Shown piece after piece: positions 8,202 to 15,827 of a DNA stretch of 64,000 nucleotides. The stretch is from NCBI GenBank assembly GCA_016860845.1, contig BOKF01000046.1, positions 4,426 through 68,425 on the forward strand, given 5' to 3'. The stretch comes from Chloroflexota bacterium. GTDB lineage: Bacteria; Chloroflexota; Anaerolineae; 4572-78; J111. A program made the translations under genes and the position numbers. The notes under the pieces are model-generated. The model saw only the letters and a program-made list of their open reading frames with translations, was not told where the DNA came from and made no database searches. Numbering within the stretch: the stretch's first letter is position 1; the number at the start of each line of letters is the position of its first letter.

Positions 8202-8756
8202 TCATACCTCGTTCCATCTGATCAAAGCATCATCACAGACATAAGCGAAACCACACGCCGCGCATCTGCCGGGCTGCTGGTGGCTGCGCCCAACGGTTTC
8301 CGCCAGACGGGCCTGGCGCATCGCGGCCATTGTCTCCAGCAATTCGTGGCGAAGCTCCGGGGTAAAATCAACTTCGTACAGGGCATCGGCGTATTTGAGC
8401 AGCCCGTGAGGTGGGGTGCGCCCGGTCGTTTCTTCAACTAACAGACAGTAAGCGGCTAATTGCAGCAAGTGGCCCAAATAAGGGACTTGCGGAGCCTTGC
8501 TAGATTTAACTTCCACAGGGATGATTCCTGCTTCGGTTTCGATCAGATAATCCGGTTTGCCCCTGAGCTGGTAGGTTTTGGTGTAGAAAGGCTGTGGGTT
8601 GGGGCGCCAATCGGCGCTGTCGGCGTAAACCAGCCGGCCCGCCGGGACTCCACTTTCCAGGCGCAGCCGCCTGGAACGAGTCGAGGCCAGCCAGCCGAAA
8701 AAAAGTAAGATCAGAGCCAGCGTAAAAAGCCAGAGCATATTACCATCAGATGTCAT
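8202..8756 (-). CDS. Cas4-like PD-(D/E)XK nuclease, catalytic half, membrane-anchored
   Basis: Residues 8-24 are a membrane helix. The rest carries the catalytic and C-terminal parts of a Cas4/RecB-family nuclease: GKPD (Asp69), VEVK (Glu82 and Lys84), the QLAAY motif (Gln99, Tyr103) and a C-x2-C-x5-C cluster (Cys165, 168, 174). The fourth Fe-S cysteine and the N-terminal histidine motif of Cas4 are missing here but present in the gene just upstream (8907-9188). The first ATG (8756) lies inside the terminal repeat of the 8751-8901 element, so the native start may be Met7 at 8738. Cas4 enzymes are Fe-S DNA nucleases acting on single strands. No cas genes are near. It probably works with translin, the first gene of this run. 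Confidence 0.8.
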   Translation of the reverse strand: MTSDGNMLWLFTLALILLFFGWLASTRSRRLRLESGVPAGRLVYADSADWRPNPQPFYTKTYQLRGKPDYLIETEAGIIPVEVKSSKAPQVPYLGHLLQLAAYCLLVEETTGRTPPHGLLKYADALYEVDFTPELRHELLETMAAMRQARLAETVGRSHQQPGRCAACGFAYVCDDALIRWNEV

Positions 8757-8901
8757 TTCGAGGCCAAAGGCCGAGAAATCTCCAGAGCGTAACGGTTAAA
8801 AGTTGTAGCTGGATAAAATTTATGGGCAAAGCCAACCATTTATCAGCCACTTGTTGAATAAGACAAGGTATTGGAGATTTCTCCCTTCGGTCGAAATGAC
8901 A
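8751..8901. mobile_element. MITE-like element between the two Cas4-like halves
   Basis: The 151-bp segment is bounded by perfect 11-bp inverted ends (TGTCATTTCGA / TCGAAATGACA). Inner complementary blocks GAGAAATCTCC at 8773 and GGAGATTTCTC at 8873 lie inside these. It has no ORF. I see no clear target duplication. The left end supplies the upstream ATG of the downstream nuclease gene. Confidence 0.75.
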
Positions 8902-8906
8902 TATTC

Positions 8907-9188
8907 TTATTGTAGTAAGTACCCTAACAAAGCCATAGCCAGCAGGATTATTCCCCCAGCGAACAAAAAAACGCTGGCTTGACGCCAGCGTAGAGCCGCC
9001 CGAACTTGATAGCTGTGGTGGCGATGAGTTTGGATACCGTGAGCCAGGACAGCTTGATTGTTAGCCGGGATTTGTTTAATTGTGCCCAGCCACCAGGAGC
9101 GATGGCAAAAACTGTACTGGTTCAGCTCACTGGCCCGGATTAAGGGCAGGCTTTCAGCCGGGTCGGGAGGTGAGGGAGGCGCAGCCAT
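8907..9188 (-). CDS. Cas4-like N-terminal (Cys/His) half with C-terminal membrane helix
   Basis: This 93-residue protein contains, at residues 20-58, the N-terminal signature of Cas4: ELNQYSFCHRSWWLG with Cys28, the first Fe-S ligand, followed by AHGIQTHRHH with the conserved Gly-x3-His motif (His55). Residues 71-92 form a membrane helix and the protein then ends. The missing catalytic residues are in the next gene, which begins with its own membrane helix. The two products together make one complete Cas4-like enzyme. The ATG lies one base after the translin stop (TAA T ATG), so it is translationally coupled. It was probably split before the MITE-like element entered, because its own TAA stop is outside that element. 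Confidence 0.75.
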   Translation of the reverse strand: MAAPPSPPDPAESLPLIRASELNQYSFCHRSWWLGTIKQIPANNQAVLAHGIQTHRHHSYQVRAALRWRQASVFLFAGGIILLAMALLGYLLQ

Positions 9189-9189
9189 A

Positions 9190-9879
9190 TTAATCGCCTG
9201 ACTCGCCGGCCCACTCGTCGCCGGGCTGGGGAATATTCAAGGTATCGCTCATGCCGATGCGCTGCTCAAACTGGCTCAGGGCAGCCCGCATCGCTTCCTG
9301 GCGTACCGCTGTAGTGACGTCGCCGCGGGTGCGTTCCAGCACGCCGCGGACCATGTCGGTGTTGCGGCGCAATCCGCCCGTAATCGCGTCAGAGAAGTCA
9401 ACCGTGACCAGAACGCTGTAAATCTCGTCCATACTGCTCAGAGTACGTTCGGCCAGAACCACGTTGCCCCGGCGCAGCGCGTCGAGGGCAAAGCGGCGCA
9501 GTTCCCCGGCCGCCTCGGCCAGACCGTTGAGATAAGCGGCATATTCCACGTTTAACGCCTCGGGGGCGGGCAACGGCTCTTCCAAAATAACGGCGCGGGT
9601 AATGTGCGCCTCGGCCAGCTCTTTCAAGGCATCCTGAGTATAGCCAGCGTAGTAAACATCGGGGTAGTTCTGGGCGTCGGTAATCATTTGGGCGGCAATA
9701 TCGCGCGCCGTTTGCAGCAGGGCCTGTGCCTCCCCGTCATCCCCCCGTTGCGTCGCCCGAATCGAGTTGGCGCAGTGGCGGATAAGTTCCCGTGAACGGG
9801 CTAGAGTATCGTTACGAACCGTGCTTTTGGCTTCAAAAGTCTGATTGATGCGATCAATGATTAATTGTAGCTGTTGCAA
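9190..9879 (-). CDS. translin-family nucleic-acid-binding protein
   Basis: An all-helical protein of about 229 residues with the translin pattern: early FEAKSTVRNDTLARSRELIR, then YPDVYYAGYTQDALKELAEA, then the strongly conserved AYLNGLAEAAGELRR, LSSMDEIYSVLVTVDF, and GGLRRNTDMVRGVLERTRGD. Translins form octameric barrels that bind ssDNA and RNA; in eukaryotes they partner with the nuclease TRAX. The TTG at 9879 is preferred because GAGGAG lies 6 nt before it; the frame is also open to a TTG at 9897. It heads a tightly coupled run with the split Cas4-like nuclease and follows ssb, so a role in single-strand processing is inferred. Confidence 0.85.
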   Translation of the reverse strand: MQQLQLIIDRINQTFEAKSTVRNDTLARSRELIRHCANSIRATQRGDDGEAQALLQTARDIAAQMITDAQNYPDVYYAGYTQDALKELAEAHITRAVILEEPLPAPEALNVEYAAYLNGLAEAAGELRRFALDALRRGNVVLAERTLSSMDEIYSVLVTVDFSDAITGGLRRNTDMVRGVLERTRGDVTTAVRQEAMRAALSQFEQRIGMSDTLNIPQPGDEWAGESGD

Positions 9880-9935
9880 GGGAGTCTCCTCAGGCAAGCG
9901 CCATACGCCGTCAAGGCGCGGGACAATTAAGGTAA

Positions 9936-9970
9936 ATAAAAAAGCCGCCCTTCGATCAACAGGGCGGCTT
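9936..9970 (-). terminator. rho-independent terminator behind ssb
   Basis: On the minus strand AAGCCGCCCT and its complement flank a 9-nt loop and are followed by a T run. It separates ssb from translin. Confidence 0.85.
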
Positions 9971-10001
9971 CATGGTGCTACACAGTTATTTTATTGTCAA
10001 A

Positions 10002-10421
10002 TCAAAATGGAATTTCGTCCTCAGTCAAACCCGGATCTTCGGCGGGAGCGCCCGGTCCACTATTACTGTAACTGCCGCCGCTATCGCCGCCTCGACCACC
10101 CAAGAACTTGATTTCATACGCAGTGACTTCATAGGAGCCGTGAGGTTTGCCGTCTTGCCCGGTCCAAATGTTGATTTCCGGCTTCAATCGGCCTTCAACC
10201 AACACCTGGCGGCCCTTACTGAGATATTGGTTACAAGTTTCAGCTTGTTTACCCCAGACGGTCACTCGAAACCAGGTGGTTTCTTCCTGAGGTTGCCCGT
10301 CATTTCCAACCCACTTACGATTGGTAGCCACTCTAAAATTGGTCACCGCCTGGCCTGAAGGGGTATAACGCATTTCGGGGTCACTCCCTAAGTTGCCCAC
10401 TATTGTCAACTTTTGGTACAT
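10002..10421 (-). CDS. ssb: single-stranded DNA-binding protein
   Basis: This 139-residue protein has a standard bacterial SSB layout. An OB fold covers residues ~1-107 (KLTIVGNLGSDPEMRYTPSG, TTWFRVTVWGKQAE, YLSKGRQVLVEGRL). A Gly/Ser-rich linker follows, then the acidic tip ending EDEIPF that recruits repair and replication partners. It acts on ssDNA in the cytoplasm. It has its own promoter (TTGACA / TAAGAT) and terminator, yet lies directly upstream of translin and the split Cas4-like nuclease in the same direction. It may be the housekeeping SSB or one dedicated to this neighbourhood. Confidence 0.95.
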   Translation of the reverse strand: MYQKLTIVGNLGSDPEMRYTPSGQAVTNFRVATNRKWVGNDGQPQEETTWFRVTVWGKQAETCNQYLSKGRQVLVEGRLKPEINIWTGQDGKPHGSYEVTAYEIKFLGGRGGDSGGSYSNSGPGAPAEDPGLTEDEIPF

Positions 10422-10472
10422 TTCTAATCTCCTTTATTAGAATAGTGAGAATAAATGTTCTATTGTGCCCTT

Positions 10473-10501
10473 ATCTTAATCCAAAAGTTAAAAATTGTCA
10501 A
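10473..10501 (-). promoter_or_regulatory. sigma70-type promoter of ssb
   Basis: On the minus strand a perfect -35 TTGACA (10501-10496) and -10 TAAGAT (10478-10473) are 17 nt apart. The start of ssb is about 50 nt downstream. Confidence 0.65.
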
Positions 10502-10520
10502 CCCCCAGAAATTGGGGGTT
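10500..10520 (-). terminator. hairpin after the ECF operon
   Basis: AACCCCC / GGGGGTT with a 7-nt loop abuts the stop of the last ECF gene and overlaps the ssb -35 box. The T-rich tail is present but interrupted. Confidence 0.5.
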
Positions 10521-11339
10521 TTAAGAGCGGGTTGAGATTTTTTTATGATGATAAGCCGCTAAAAATCCTTCTGCCGTATAGACTACCTGCCCTAATTCCA
10601 GGCGGCTGGCCAAACGGGCCAGTTGAGGCGGCTGGACGTAGGTACTCTCCAAAATTTCTTCTTGCGCAAAAACGCTTTCGGCGGGGCCGTCAAGCAGCAC
10701 CTGGCCCTGGCCCATGACGATGATTCGTTCAAAATTTTCGGCCACAAAATCAATGTCGTGACTGATGGCAATGACGGTTTTGCCTCGCTCCCGCAGACGC
10801 CGGATGAGGCCGGCCAGATGCTGCACGCTGCGATGATCCTGGCCGGTGGTTGGCTCGTCGAGGACAATGACCGGCGTATCCATGGCCAGGATGGCGGCAA
10901 TCGCCACTCGTTTGCGCCAGGTCGGGGTCAAATCATAGGGATTGACCTCGACTTTGTCCGTTAGGTCCAAAAGGGCCAGGGCTTCGTCTACCTGGGCTTC
11001 AATACGCTCCGGGGGAAGGCCAAGATTGGTGGGACCAAATTTAACCTCATCGCGGACATTGCCCTTAAAGAGCTGATCGTCGGGGTTTTGAAAAACGTAG
11101 CCTACTCGCGCCGCCAGTTTCGCCACCGACGTTTCATGAGTAAGCCAATCGCCGATGCGGACAGCGCCACGAGTGGGCTGCAGCAACCCGTTGAGGTGAC
11201 GCACCAGGGTCGTTTTGCCGGCGCCGTTCTGGCCGACAATAGCCGCCTGCTCACCCGGCTCAAGAGTCAACGACACATCGCGCAGGGCCTCAACACCGGA
11301 GGGGTAGGTGAAGTGTAAGTTGTCAATCCAAATCTGCAT
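10521..11339 (-). CDS. ECF transporter ATPase subunit with degenerate signature motif
   Basis: This 272-residue ABC ATPase has Walker A GQNGAGKTT, Q-loop FQNPDDQLF, Walker B VIVLDEPTTGQD and switch His in AISHD. The FQNPDDQLF form is typical of ECF (energy-coupling factor) ATPases. The ABC signature, normally LSGGQ, reads LTPTW followed by RKRVAIA. In a two-ATPase complex this makes one composite ATP site unlike the other. It is the last gene of the operon S-T-A-A. The second ATPase ends about 27 nt upstream. It powers uptake through the T and S subunits at the inner face of the membrane. Confidence 0.9.
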   Translation of the reverse strand: MQIWIDNLHFTYPSGVEALRDVSLTLEPGEQAAIVGQNGAGKTTLVRHLNGLLQPTRGAVRIGDWLTHETSVAKLAARVGYVFQNPDDQLFKGNVRDEVKFGPTNLGLPPERIEAQVDEALALLDLTDKVEVNPYDLTPTWRKRVAIAAILAMDTPVIVLDEPTTGQDHRSVQHLAGLIRRLRERGKTVIAISHDIDFVAENFERIIVMGQGQVLLDGPAESVFAQEEILESTYVQPPQLARLASRLELGQVVYTAEGFLAAYHHKKISTRS

Positions 11340-11366
11340 GAGGAAGTACTCGAAAAATCATCTGGG

Positions 11367-12239
11367 TTAATCTACGTTCATCTGTGGACCGATGAGAGCA
11401 GCTTTAAGGCCCGTCTCTGCTTCTTCCAGCGTCACCGGCAAAGGCTGTCCAACCGGCCAGCCACCTTCCGCTTTAACCTGGCGGGCCACGCTGGTGTAGC
11501 GAGTTTGGCCGATGTGATAGATTTCCAACAGCGGCGAGGTCAGAACCTCGGCGGGAGAGCCGCTTAGAACCAATTGGCCGTCGGCCAGCACCAGCACCCG
11601 GTCGGCAAAGGCAGCGACCCACTCCAGCTTGTGTTCGGCCATGATGACTGTCATGCCCTCCCGGCTCAACTCGCGGATAACGGCGAAAACCTCGCGGCTG
11701 CCCAGCGGGTCAAGCTGGGAGGTTGGCTCATCCAGGACCAGTACTTGCGGCTCCATCACCAGCATCGAGGCCAAAGCCACGCGCTGCTGTTGGCCTCCAG
11801 ACAGGGCGTAGGGCGAGCGGTCGGCCATGTCGGCGATGCCGGTCATAGCCATAGCCCGTTCGATGCGCGGAGGCATCTCCTCACGGGGCACGCCCAGGTT
11901 TTCCAGGCCAAAGGCAATTTCATCGTAGACGCTAAATTTGGCCCCGGAAATTTGATTGAAAGGATTCTGAAAAACCAGCCCGCTGACCAGCACAATATCT
12001 TCCAGGTGATGGTCTTTGGTTTCCAGGCCGGCCACGTGGACCCGCCCGGCCAGCTCGCCCTGGAAAAAGTGGGGCACAAAGCCGGTCAGGGTGTAACAGA
12101 GAGTGGATTTGCCCGCGCCGTTGGCTCCAATCACGGCCACAAACTCGCCGCTCTCCACCTGGAGCGACAGATCGGCTAGGGCCGGCTGCTTGGTGTGGGG
12201 GTAGCGGTAGGTTAGATTCTCGATTTCGATGATGGCCAT
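11367..12239 (-). CDS. ECF transporter ATPase subunit
   Basis: This 290-residue ABC ATPase has Walker A GANGAGKST, Q-loop FQNPFNQI, canonical signature LSGGQQQRVALA, Walker B VLVLDEPTSQLD and switch His in MAEHKLEW. These features, and especially the AEHKLEW form, are typical of ECF-type ATPases. The C-terminal ~50 residues extend past the ATPase core. It pairs with the downstream ATPase whose signature is degenerate and with EcfT encoded just upstream. Confidence 0.9.
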   Translation of the reverse strand: MAIIEIENLTYRYPHTKQPALADLSLQVESGEFVAVIGANGAGKSTLCYTLTGFVPHFFQGELAGRVHVAGLETKDHHLEDIVLVSGLVFQNPFNQISGAKFSVYDEIAFGLENLGVPREEMPPRIERAMAMTGIADMADRSPYALSGGQQQRVALASMLVMEPQVLVLDEPTSQLDPLGSREVFAVIRELSREGMTVIMAEHKLEWVAAFADRVLVLADGQLVLSGSPAEVLTSPLLEIYHIGQTRYTSVARQVKAEGGWPVGQPLPVTLEEAETGLKAALIGPQMNVD

Positions 12240-12246
12240 AGCACCT

Positions 12247-12276
12247 CAAGGATGAAGGCGGAAGGATGAAGGATGA
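12247..12276. repeat. heptanucleotide array GGATGAA
   Basis: Four 7-nt units (GGATGAA, GGCGGAA, GGATGAA, GGATGAA) fill the gap between the EcfT stop and the ATPase start. Confidence 0.8.
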
Positions 12277-12279
12277 ACG

Positions 12280-13056
12280 TCATAACCAAAATCTTGATCC
12301 AAGAGCCAATAGAGTCAGGACAATCAGGCCCCCCCGAAGGGCGTTTTGGCCCGGCGAGTCAGGAATTTGCAGCAGGCTGGTCTTGGTGCGTTTGGCCTTA
12401 AAGGCGCGGGCTTCCAGGGCGATGGCCCGTTCTTCTACGTCTACCAACGAGCCAAAGACCAGTGGGCCGACCAGCGGCAGCAAGGCGCTGAAGCGCCGGC
12501 GCAGGCTGCCCTGCGTTTCCAGGCCGCGCGAGCGCTGGGCGTCAATGATGGTATTGGCCTTGTTGCGCATTTGCGGGAGAATTTGCAGGGTGCTGACGAT
12601 GATGTAGGTCAGTGAGGGCGACACCCCCCGCTGGGTCAGGGCGGTCATCAAGGCGCTGGGGTGAGTGCTGAGGAGCAATAACAGAAACGAGCCAACCATG
12701 TTCATAATCCGGCTGGCGGTGACATAGGCAAACTGCACACCTTCCAGCTTGACCGAAAAAATCCAGAAGCTAAACAGGACTGTTTTGCCGCCCGGATAGA
12801 AGAGGCTATGCATGGCAAACAAGAAAGCGGTCAGCGGTAGAATCAGGCGAAAGGTGGTGCGGATAAATTCTCGGCTGATGTTGCCCCAAAGGCTGAGCGG
12901 CAGCAGGATAAGGACAAAAATAAGCGTGGCCGTCCAGTAGCCAGGCCCCAAAAAGCCGATCAGGATCAGGCTGAAGGTCAGGGTCAGCTTGGTCAGAGGA
13001 TTGAGGCGATGGAGCGGGCTGTCGCGATGGATATAAAAACTGAGTTTATCCTGCAA
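12280..13056 (-). CDS. ECF transporter T (coupling) subunit
   Basis: This 258-residue membrane protein begins with the EcfT hallmark SPLHRLNPLTKL and has about five hydrophobic segments. The cytoplasmic coupling helix contains AQRSRGLETQG, matching the Ala-Arg-Gly motif that docks into the ATPases. EcfT transmits ATPase motion to the substrate-binding S subunit, which is encoded next upstream. There is no sign of truncation. Confidence 0.9.
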   Translation of the reverse strand: MQDKLSFYIHRDSPLHRLNPLTKLTLTFSLILIGFLGPGYWTATLIFVLILLPLSLWGNISREFIRTTFRLILPLTAFLFAMHSLFYPGGKTVLFSFWIFSVKLEGVQFAYVTASRIMNMVGSFLLLLLSTHPSALMTALTQRGVSPSLTYIIVSTLQILPQMRNKANTIIDAQRSRGLETQGSLRRRFSALLPLVGPLVFGSLVDVEERAIALEARAFKAKRTKTSLLQIPDSPGQNALRGGLIVLTLLALGSRFWL

Positions 13057-13140
13057 AAGAGAAACCTCCGCTTGGGAGTAAAAATTACCCCCATCGTCAA
13101 GGGCCGAGGGGCGGGGGTGTCAGCGGCTGGGTCCTATGGC

Positions 13141-13737
13141 TCAAGGGATGACATTATCTGAACGGGAAAATCGCGAGAGGTAGCGCAGTGATAACCCCCG
13201 CGTAATAAGCCAGGCGAACAAACAGGTTAGAATCTTGTCGAGCGGCTCTACCAAAAAATTGGTGGTCAGAACTGCATTAAACAGCTCCTGGCCGGTTTGC
13301 AGTAAATAGGCGGTGATGAAGGTTGAGCCGCTGCTGGTGATGCCGCCAAATAGGTAGACGCCGATGGGGGTTGAGACAATCACCGCCGCCAGCGCCACAA
13401 AAAAACCGGCGATAATGACTTTCCACCAGACCTTGAACAGGCCAAAATTGGCGCAAATACCGGCGACCAGGCCGATGGCCGCCGCCACCGGAAACCAGGG
13501 CAGCGCGCCGGGGTCAACAATCAGGCCCCAGATAATATTCGACAAGGCCCCGGTGAGCGCGCCGGCCCACGGCCCGGCCAGCACTGCGACCAGCACCGTC
13601 CCAATCGAATCCAGGAAGACCGGCAGCTTGAGCAGAACCACAATTTGGCCGATGACTATGTTAATGGCAATTGCCACCGGGATGAGGACTAGGGTGATGG
13701 TGCTGAAATCCCTTTTTAATTGTGCTGCAACACTCAT
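13141..13737 (-). CDS. ECF transporter S (substrate-binding) subunit
   Basis: This 198-residue protein has about six hydrophobic segments and the ECF S-component look: short N-terminal basic stretch, VLVAVLAGPWAGALTGALSN in the middle, and GICANFGLF later. It begins the ECF operon with a GGGG-type ribosome site before the ATG. The ligand cannot be read directly. The nucleoside hydrolase directly upstream, in the same direction, suggests a nucleoside, base or related vitamin. It has no resemblance that I can see to the biotin (BioY) or thiamine S subunits. Confidence 0.8.
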   Translation of the reverse strand: MSVAAQLKRDFSTITLVLIPVAIAINIVIGQIVVLLKLPVFLDSIGTVLVAVLAGPWAGALTGALSNIIWGLIVDPGALPWFPVAAAIGLVAGICANFGLFKVWWKVIIAGFFVALAAVIVSTPIGVYLFGGITSSGSTFITAYLLQTGQELFNAVLTTNFLVEPLDKILTCLFAWLITRGLSLRYLSRFSRSDNVIP

Positions 13738-13844
13738 GGTTTATCCCCTTTCTTTTTTTATGATAATAGTGTTTGATTAACACTTTCTTGCTGGGAAAGC
13801 ATACACCCAACAGTCAAATGACGCCAATTTTACACACTGGAGTG

Positions 13845-13883
13845 ACAAAGCAAAGCTTTGTCTGTCAAAGCACAGCTTTGACA
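13845..13883. repeat. two tandem small palindromes
   Basis: ACAAAGC-AAA-GCTTTGT (13845-13861) is followed at once by TGTCAAAGC-ACA-GCTTTGACA (13863-13883). They share the AAAGC/GCTTT arms. They lie between the nucleoside hydrolase stop and the ECF S gene and could fold as tandem hairpins. Confidence 0.7.
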
Positions 13884-13887
13884 CTCC

Positions 13888-14844
13888 TCAGTTTAAACGG
13901 CGGGCCAGCGCCTCGATGCGCTCCAAAAATAACTCGATGAAGCGGCGCGCCTGAACTTTGAGCGCCACCTGCATATTGGGCGGCTTGGACCACATATCGT
14001 AGAAGTCAGCCATTGTTTTGCCCAGAGACAACTCGCTGTATAAATCTACGGTGACGTGCAGCGGGCGGGTCTCGACCAGATCGGGGGCAAAGGTCAAGGC
14101 CAATGCCAGCGGGTCGTTGATGACGCAGCCCTGAATACCCTGGTACTCGTCGTGGAACTCCATGTAGAAGCGGGTAGCCTCGGCGACAAAGCGGGTGATA
14201 GGGGAGTCAAAGGCCAGCAAACGCTCCACATCGGCCTGGGTCAGGATACATTGATAGGTCACGTCGAGCGGCACGAGGGTCAGGGGCAGGCCGGAATGGT
14301 AAATGATGTGCGCGGCGTGTGGGTCAACGTAGACATTGAACTCGGCCAGGGGTGTAGTGTTGCCTTCGTGGCGGAGGGCGCCGCCCATGATAATCACCTC
14401 GTGGATGGCTTGCAGCAGGGCCGGCTCCCGGCGAATCGCCAGGGCCAGGTTGGTCAGCGGCCCAATTGCGACCACGGTAATTTCCCCAGGTGCGGCCATA
14501 ACCCGCTCGATGAGCAGGTCCACGGCATGTTGGCCGGCGGGGGAGTGGCGAGGGGGTGGGAGCTGGGCATAGCCGAGGCCGGTCTGGCCGTGCGTTTCCG
14601 GCGCGGTCAGCAGGGGTTGCAGCAGGGGGCGATCCAGGCCGGGCGCAACGGAAATGTCTCCCGCTCCGGCCAGTTCCAGCACGCTCAGCGCATTGCTGAC
14701 GCCCTGGGCCGTGGAGCAGTTGCCCATTACCACAGTCAAGGCTTCCAGGTTTATTTCGGGTGAGGCCAGGGCCAGTAGAATGGCTAAAGCATCATCAATA
14801 CCCGGATCGGTATCCAGGATGACTCGTTTGGCTCCTCCGGCCAT
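13888..14844 (-). CDS. inosine-uridine-type nucleoside hydrolase
   Basis: The start at 14844 is chosen because GGGGAGA lies 4 nt upstream and the product then begins MAGGAKRVILDTDPGIDDA, the family's N-terminal calcium-binding motif. A longer frame to 14898 is less likely. Other family motifs are VVAIGPLTNLALA, VIIMGGAL, EFNVYVDPHAA and the late Asp in INDPLALA. The ~318 residues match the family. The enzyme hydrolyses the N-glycosidic bond of ribonucleosides, giving base and ribose for salvage. Linkage to the ECF transporter suggests that uptake and cleavage are coupled; the specific nucleoside is unknown. Confidence 0.9.
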   Translation of the reverse strand: MAGGAKRVILDTDPGIDDALAILLALASPEINLEALTVVMGNCSTAQGVSNALSVLELAGAGDISVAPGLDRPLLQPLLTAPETHGQTGLGYAQLPPPRHSPAGQHAVDLLIERVMAAPGEITVVAIGPLTNLALAIRREPALLQAIHEVIIMGGALRHEGNTTPLAEFNVYVDPHAAHIIYHSGLPLTLVPLDVTYQCILTQADVERLLAFDSPITRFVAEATRFYMEFHDEYQGIQGCVINDPLALALTFAPDLVETRPLHVTVDLYSELSLGKTMADFYDMWSKPPNMQVALKVQARRFIELFLERIEALARRLN

Positions 14845-15028
14845 ACTGTCTCCCCATACGGTAAATCTCTCAATTCGAGAGGCAGCGCATTCTAACATAA
14901 GTTAGCCGAGATGTCCAGCAAAAACAAGGGAGGGTCAGGGCGCAGGCGCAGAGCAAAGAGTTGCATAATTGGACTCCTTCTATTACTGTTGTGCATCAAA
15001 CGAGCTTTTGACCAATGAATATCTTGAA

Positions 15029-15078
15029 GCGTGATGCGTGGTGCGTGGTAATTTTACGACCACGCACCACGCACCACA
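15029..15078. repeat. inverted heptamer array forming a hairpin
   Basis: GCGTGAT, GCGTGGT, GCGTGGT are followed after 9 nt by ACCACGC, ACCACGC, ACCAC. The perfect 14-bp stem is 15036-15049 with 15059-15072. It stands about 20 nt before the GTG start of the next gene. Confidence 0.85.
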
Positions 15079-15095
15079 AAAGGGTGTAAAATCTA

Positions 15096-15818
15096 GTGGA
15101 ATTTAGAGATCGCGCTTACAAATACTACGACTTCATCATGGCCTTTTTTGTGGCCGTGCTGCTGATCAGCAATATTGCTTCGGCGGCCAAAATTGTAGAC
15201 TGGGGAGTCAGCCTGTTTGGCCTGCCGCTGGCCTTTGATGCCGGGACGCTTCTTTTTCCGGTCAGCTATATTTTTGGCGATATTTTGACTGAAGTGTACG
15301 GGTATAAAAAATCGCGGCGGGTCATCTGGGCCGGTTTTGGCGCGGCCGGGCTAATGTCCCTGACGTTCTGGCTGGTGGGGCTGCTGCCGGGGGAGCGGGC
15401 CTGGCAGGAGTATGCCGGGCAGGCCGCCTACGAGGCTATTTTGGGAGGTGTAGCCTCCGGCGGGATTGTCGTTGCCAGCCTGGCGGCTTACTTTGCCGGG
15501 GAATTCTCCAACAGCTTCGTGCTGGCTAAAATGAAAGTCGCTACCCAGGGGCGCTGGTTGTGGCTGCGGACCATCGGCAGCACACTGGTGGGCGAAGGCA
15601 TTGACACGATCAGCTTTGTGCTTATCGCTGTGCTGTTTGGCGTCTTTCCCTGGGAAATTGCACTCAGTCTGATAACGGCTAACTATATTTTTAAGGTCGG
15701 GATCGAGGCGCTTTTCACCCCTCTAACCTACGCCATTGTCGGCTTCCTGAAGCGCGCCGAACAGGAAGATTACTACGACCGGGAGACTAATTTTAACCCG
15801 TTTTCCTTAACGCCGTAA
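15096..15818 (+). CDS. queuosine precursor transporter (YhhQ/VUT family)
   Basis: This 240-residue protein starts at a GTG. It has about six hydrophobic segments and the family signatures LLISNIASAAKIVDWG, FPVSYIFGDILTEVYGYKKS and GEGIDTISFV near the C-terminal third. YhhQ-family proteins import 7-cyano-7-deazaguanine or 7-aminomethyl-7-deazaguanine for tRNA queuosine synthesis. No tgt or queA gene and no preQ1 riboswitch is visible here. A hairpin of heptamer repeats lies just before the start, and the ribosome site is weak. Confidence 0.88.
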   Translation: MEFRDRAYKYYDFIMAFFVAVLLISNIASAAKIVDWGVSLFGLPLAFDAGTLLFPVSYIFGDILTEVYGYKKSRRVIWAGFGAAGLMSLTFWLVGLLPGERAWQEYAGQAAYEAILGGVASGGIVVASLAAYFAGEFSNSFVLAKMKVATQGRWLWLRTIGSTLVGEGIDTISFVLIAVLFGVFPWEIALSLITANYIFKVGIEALFTPLTYAIVGFLKRAEQEDYYDRETNFNPFSLTP

Positions 15819-15827
15819 AAAATTACG

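Noticed and set aside
8202..9188. Cas4-like genes as part of a CRISPR-Cas locus
   Set aside because: No array or other cas gene lies in the window; the partner genes are translin and ssb.
14845..15095. preQ1 riboswitch before the queuosine-precursor transporter
   Set aside because: No preQ1-type pseudoknot or A-rich tail was recognised. The visible structure is a heptamer-repeat hairpin.
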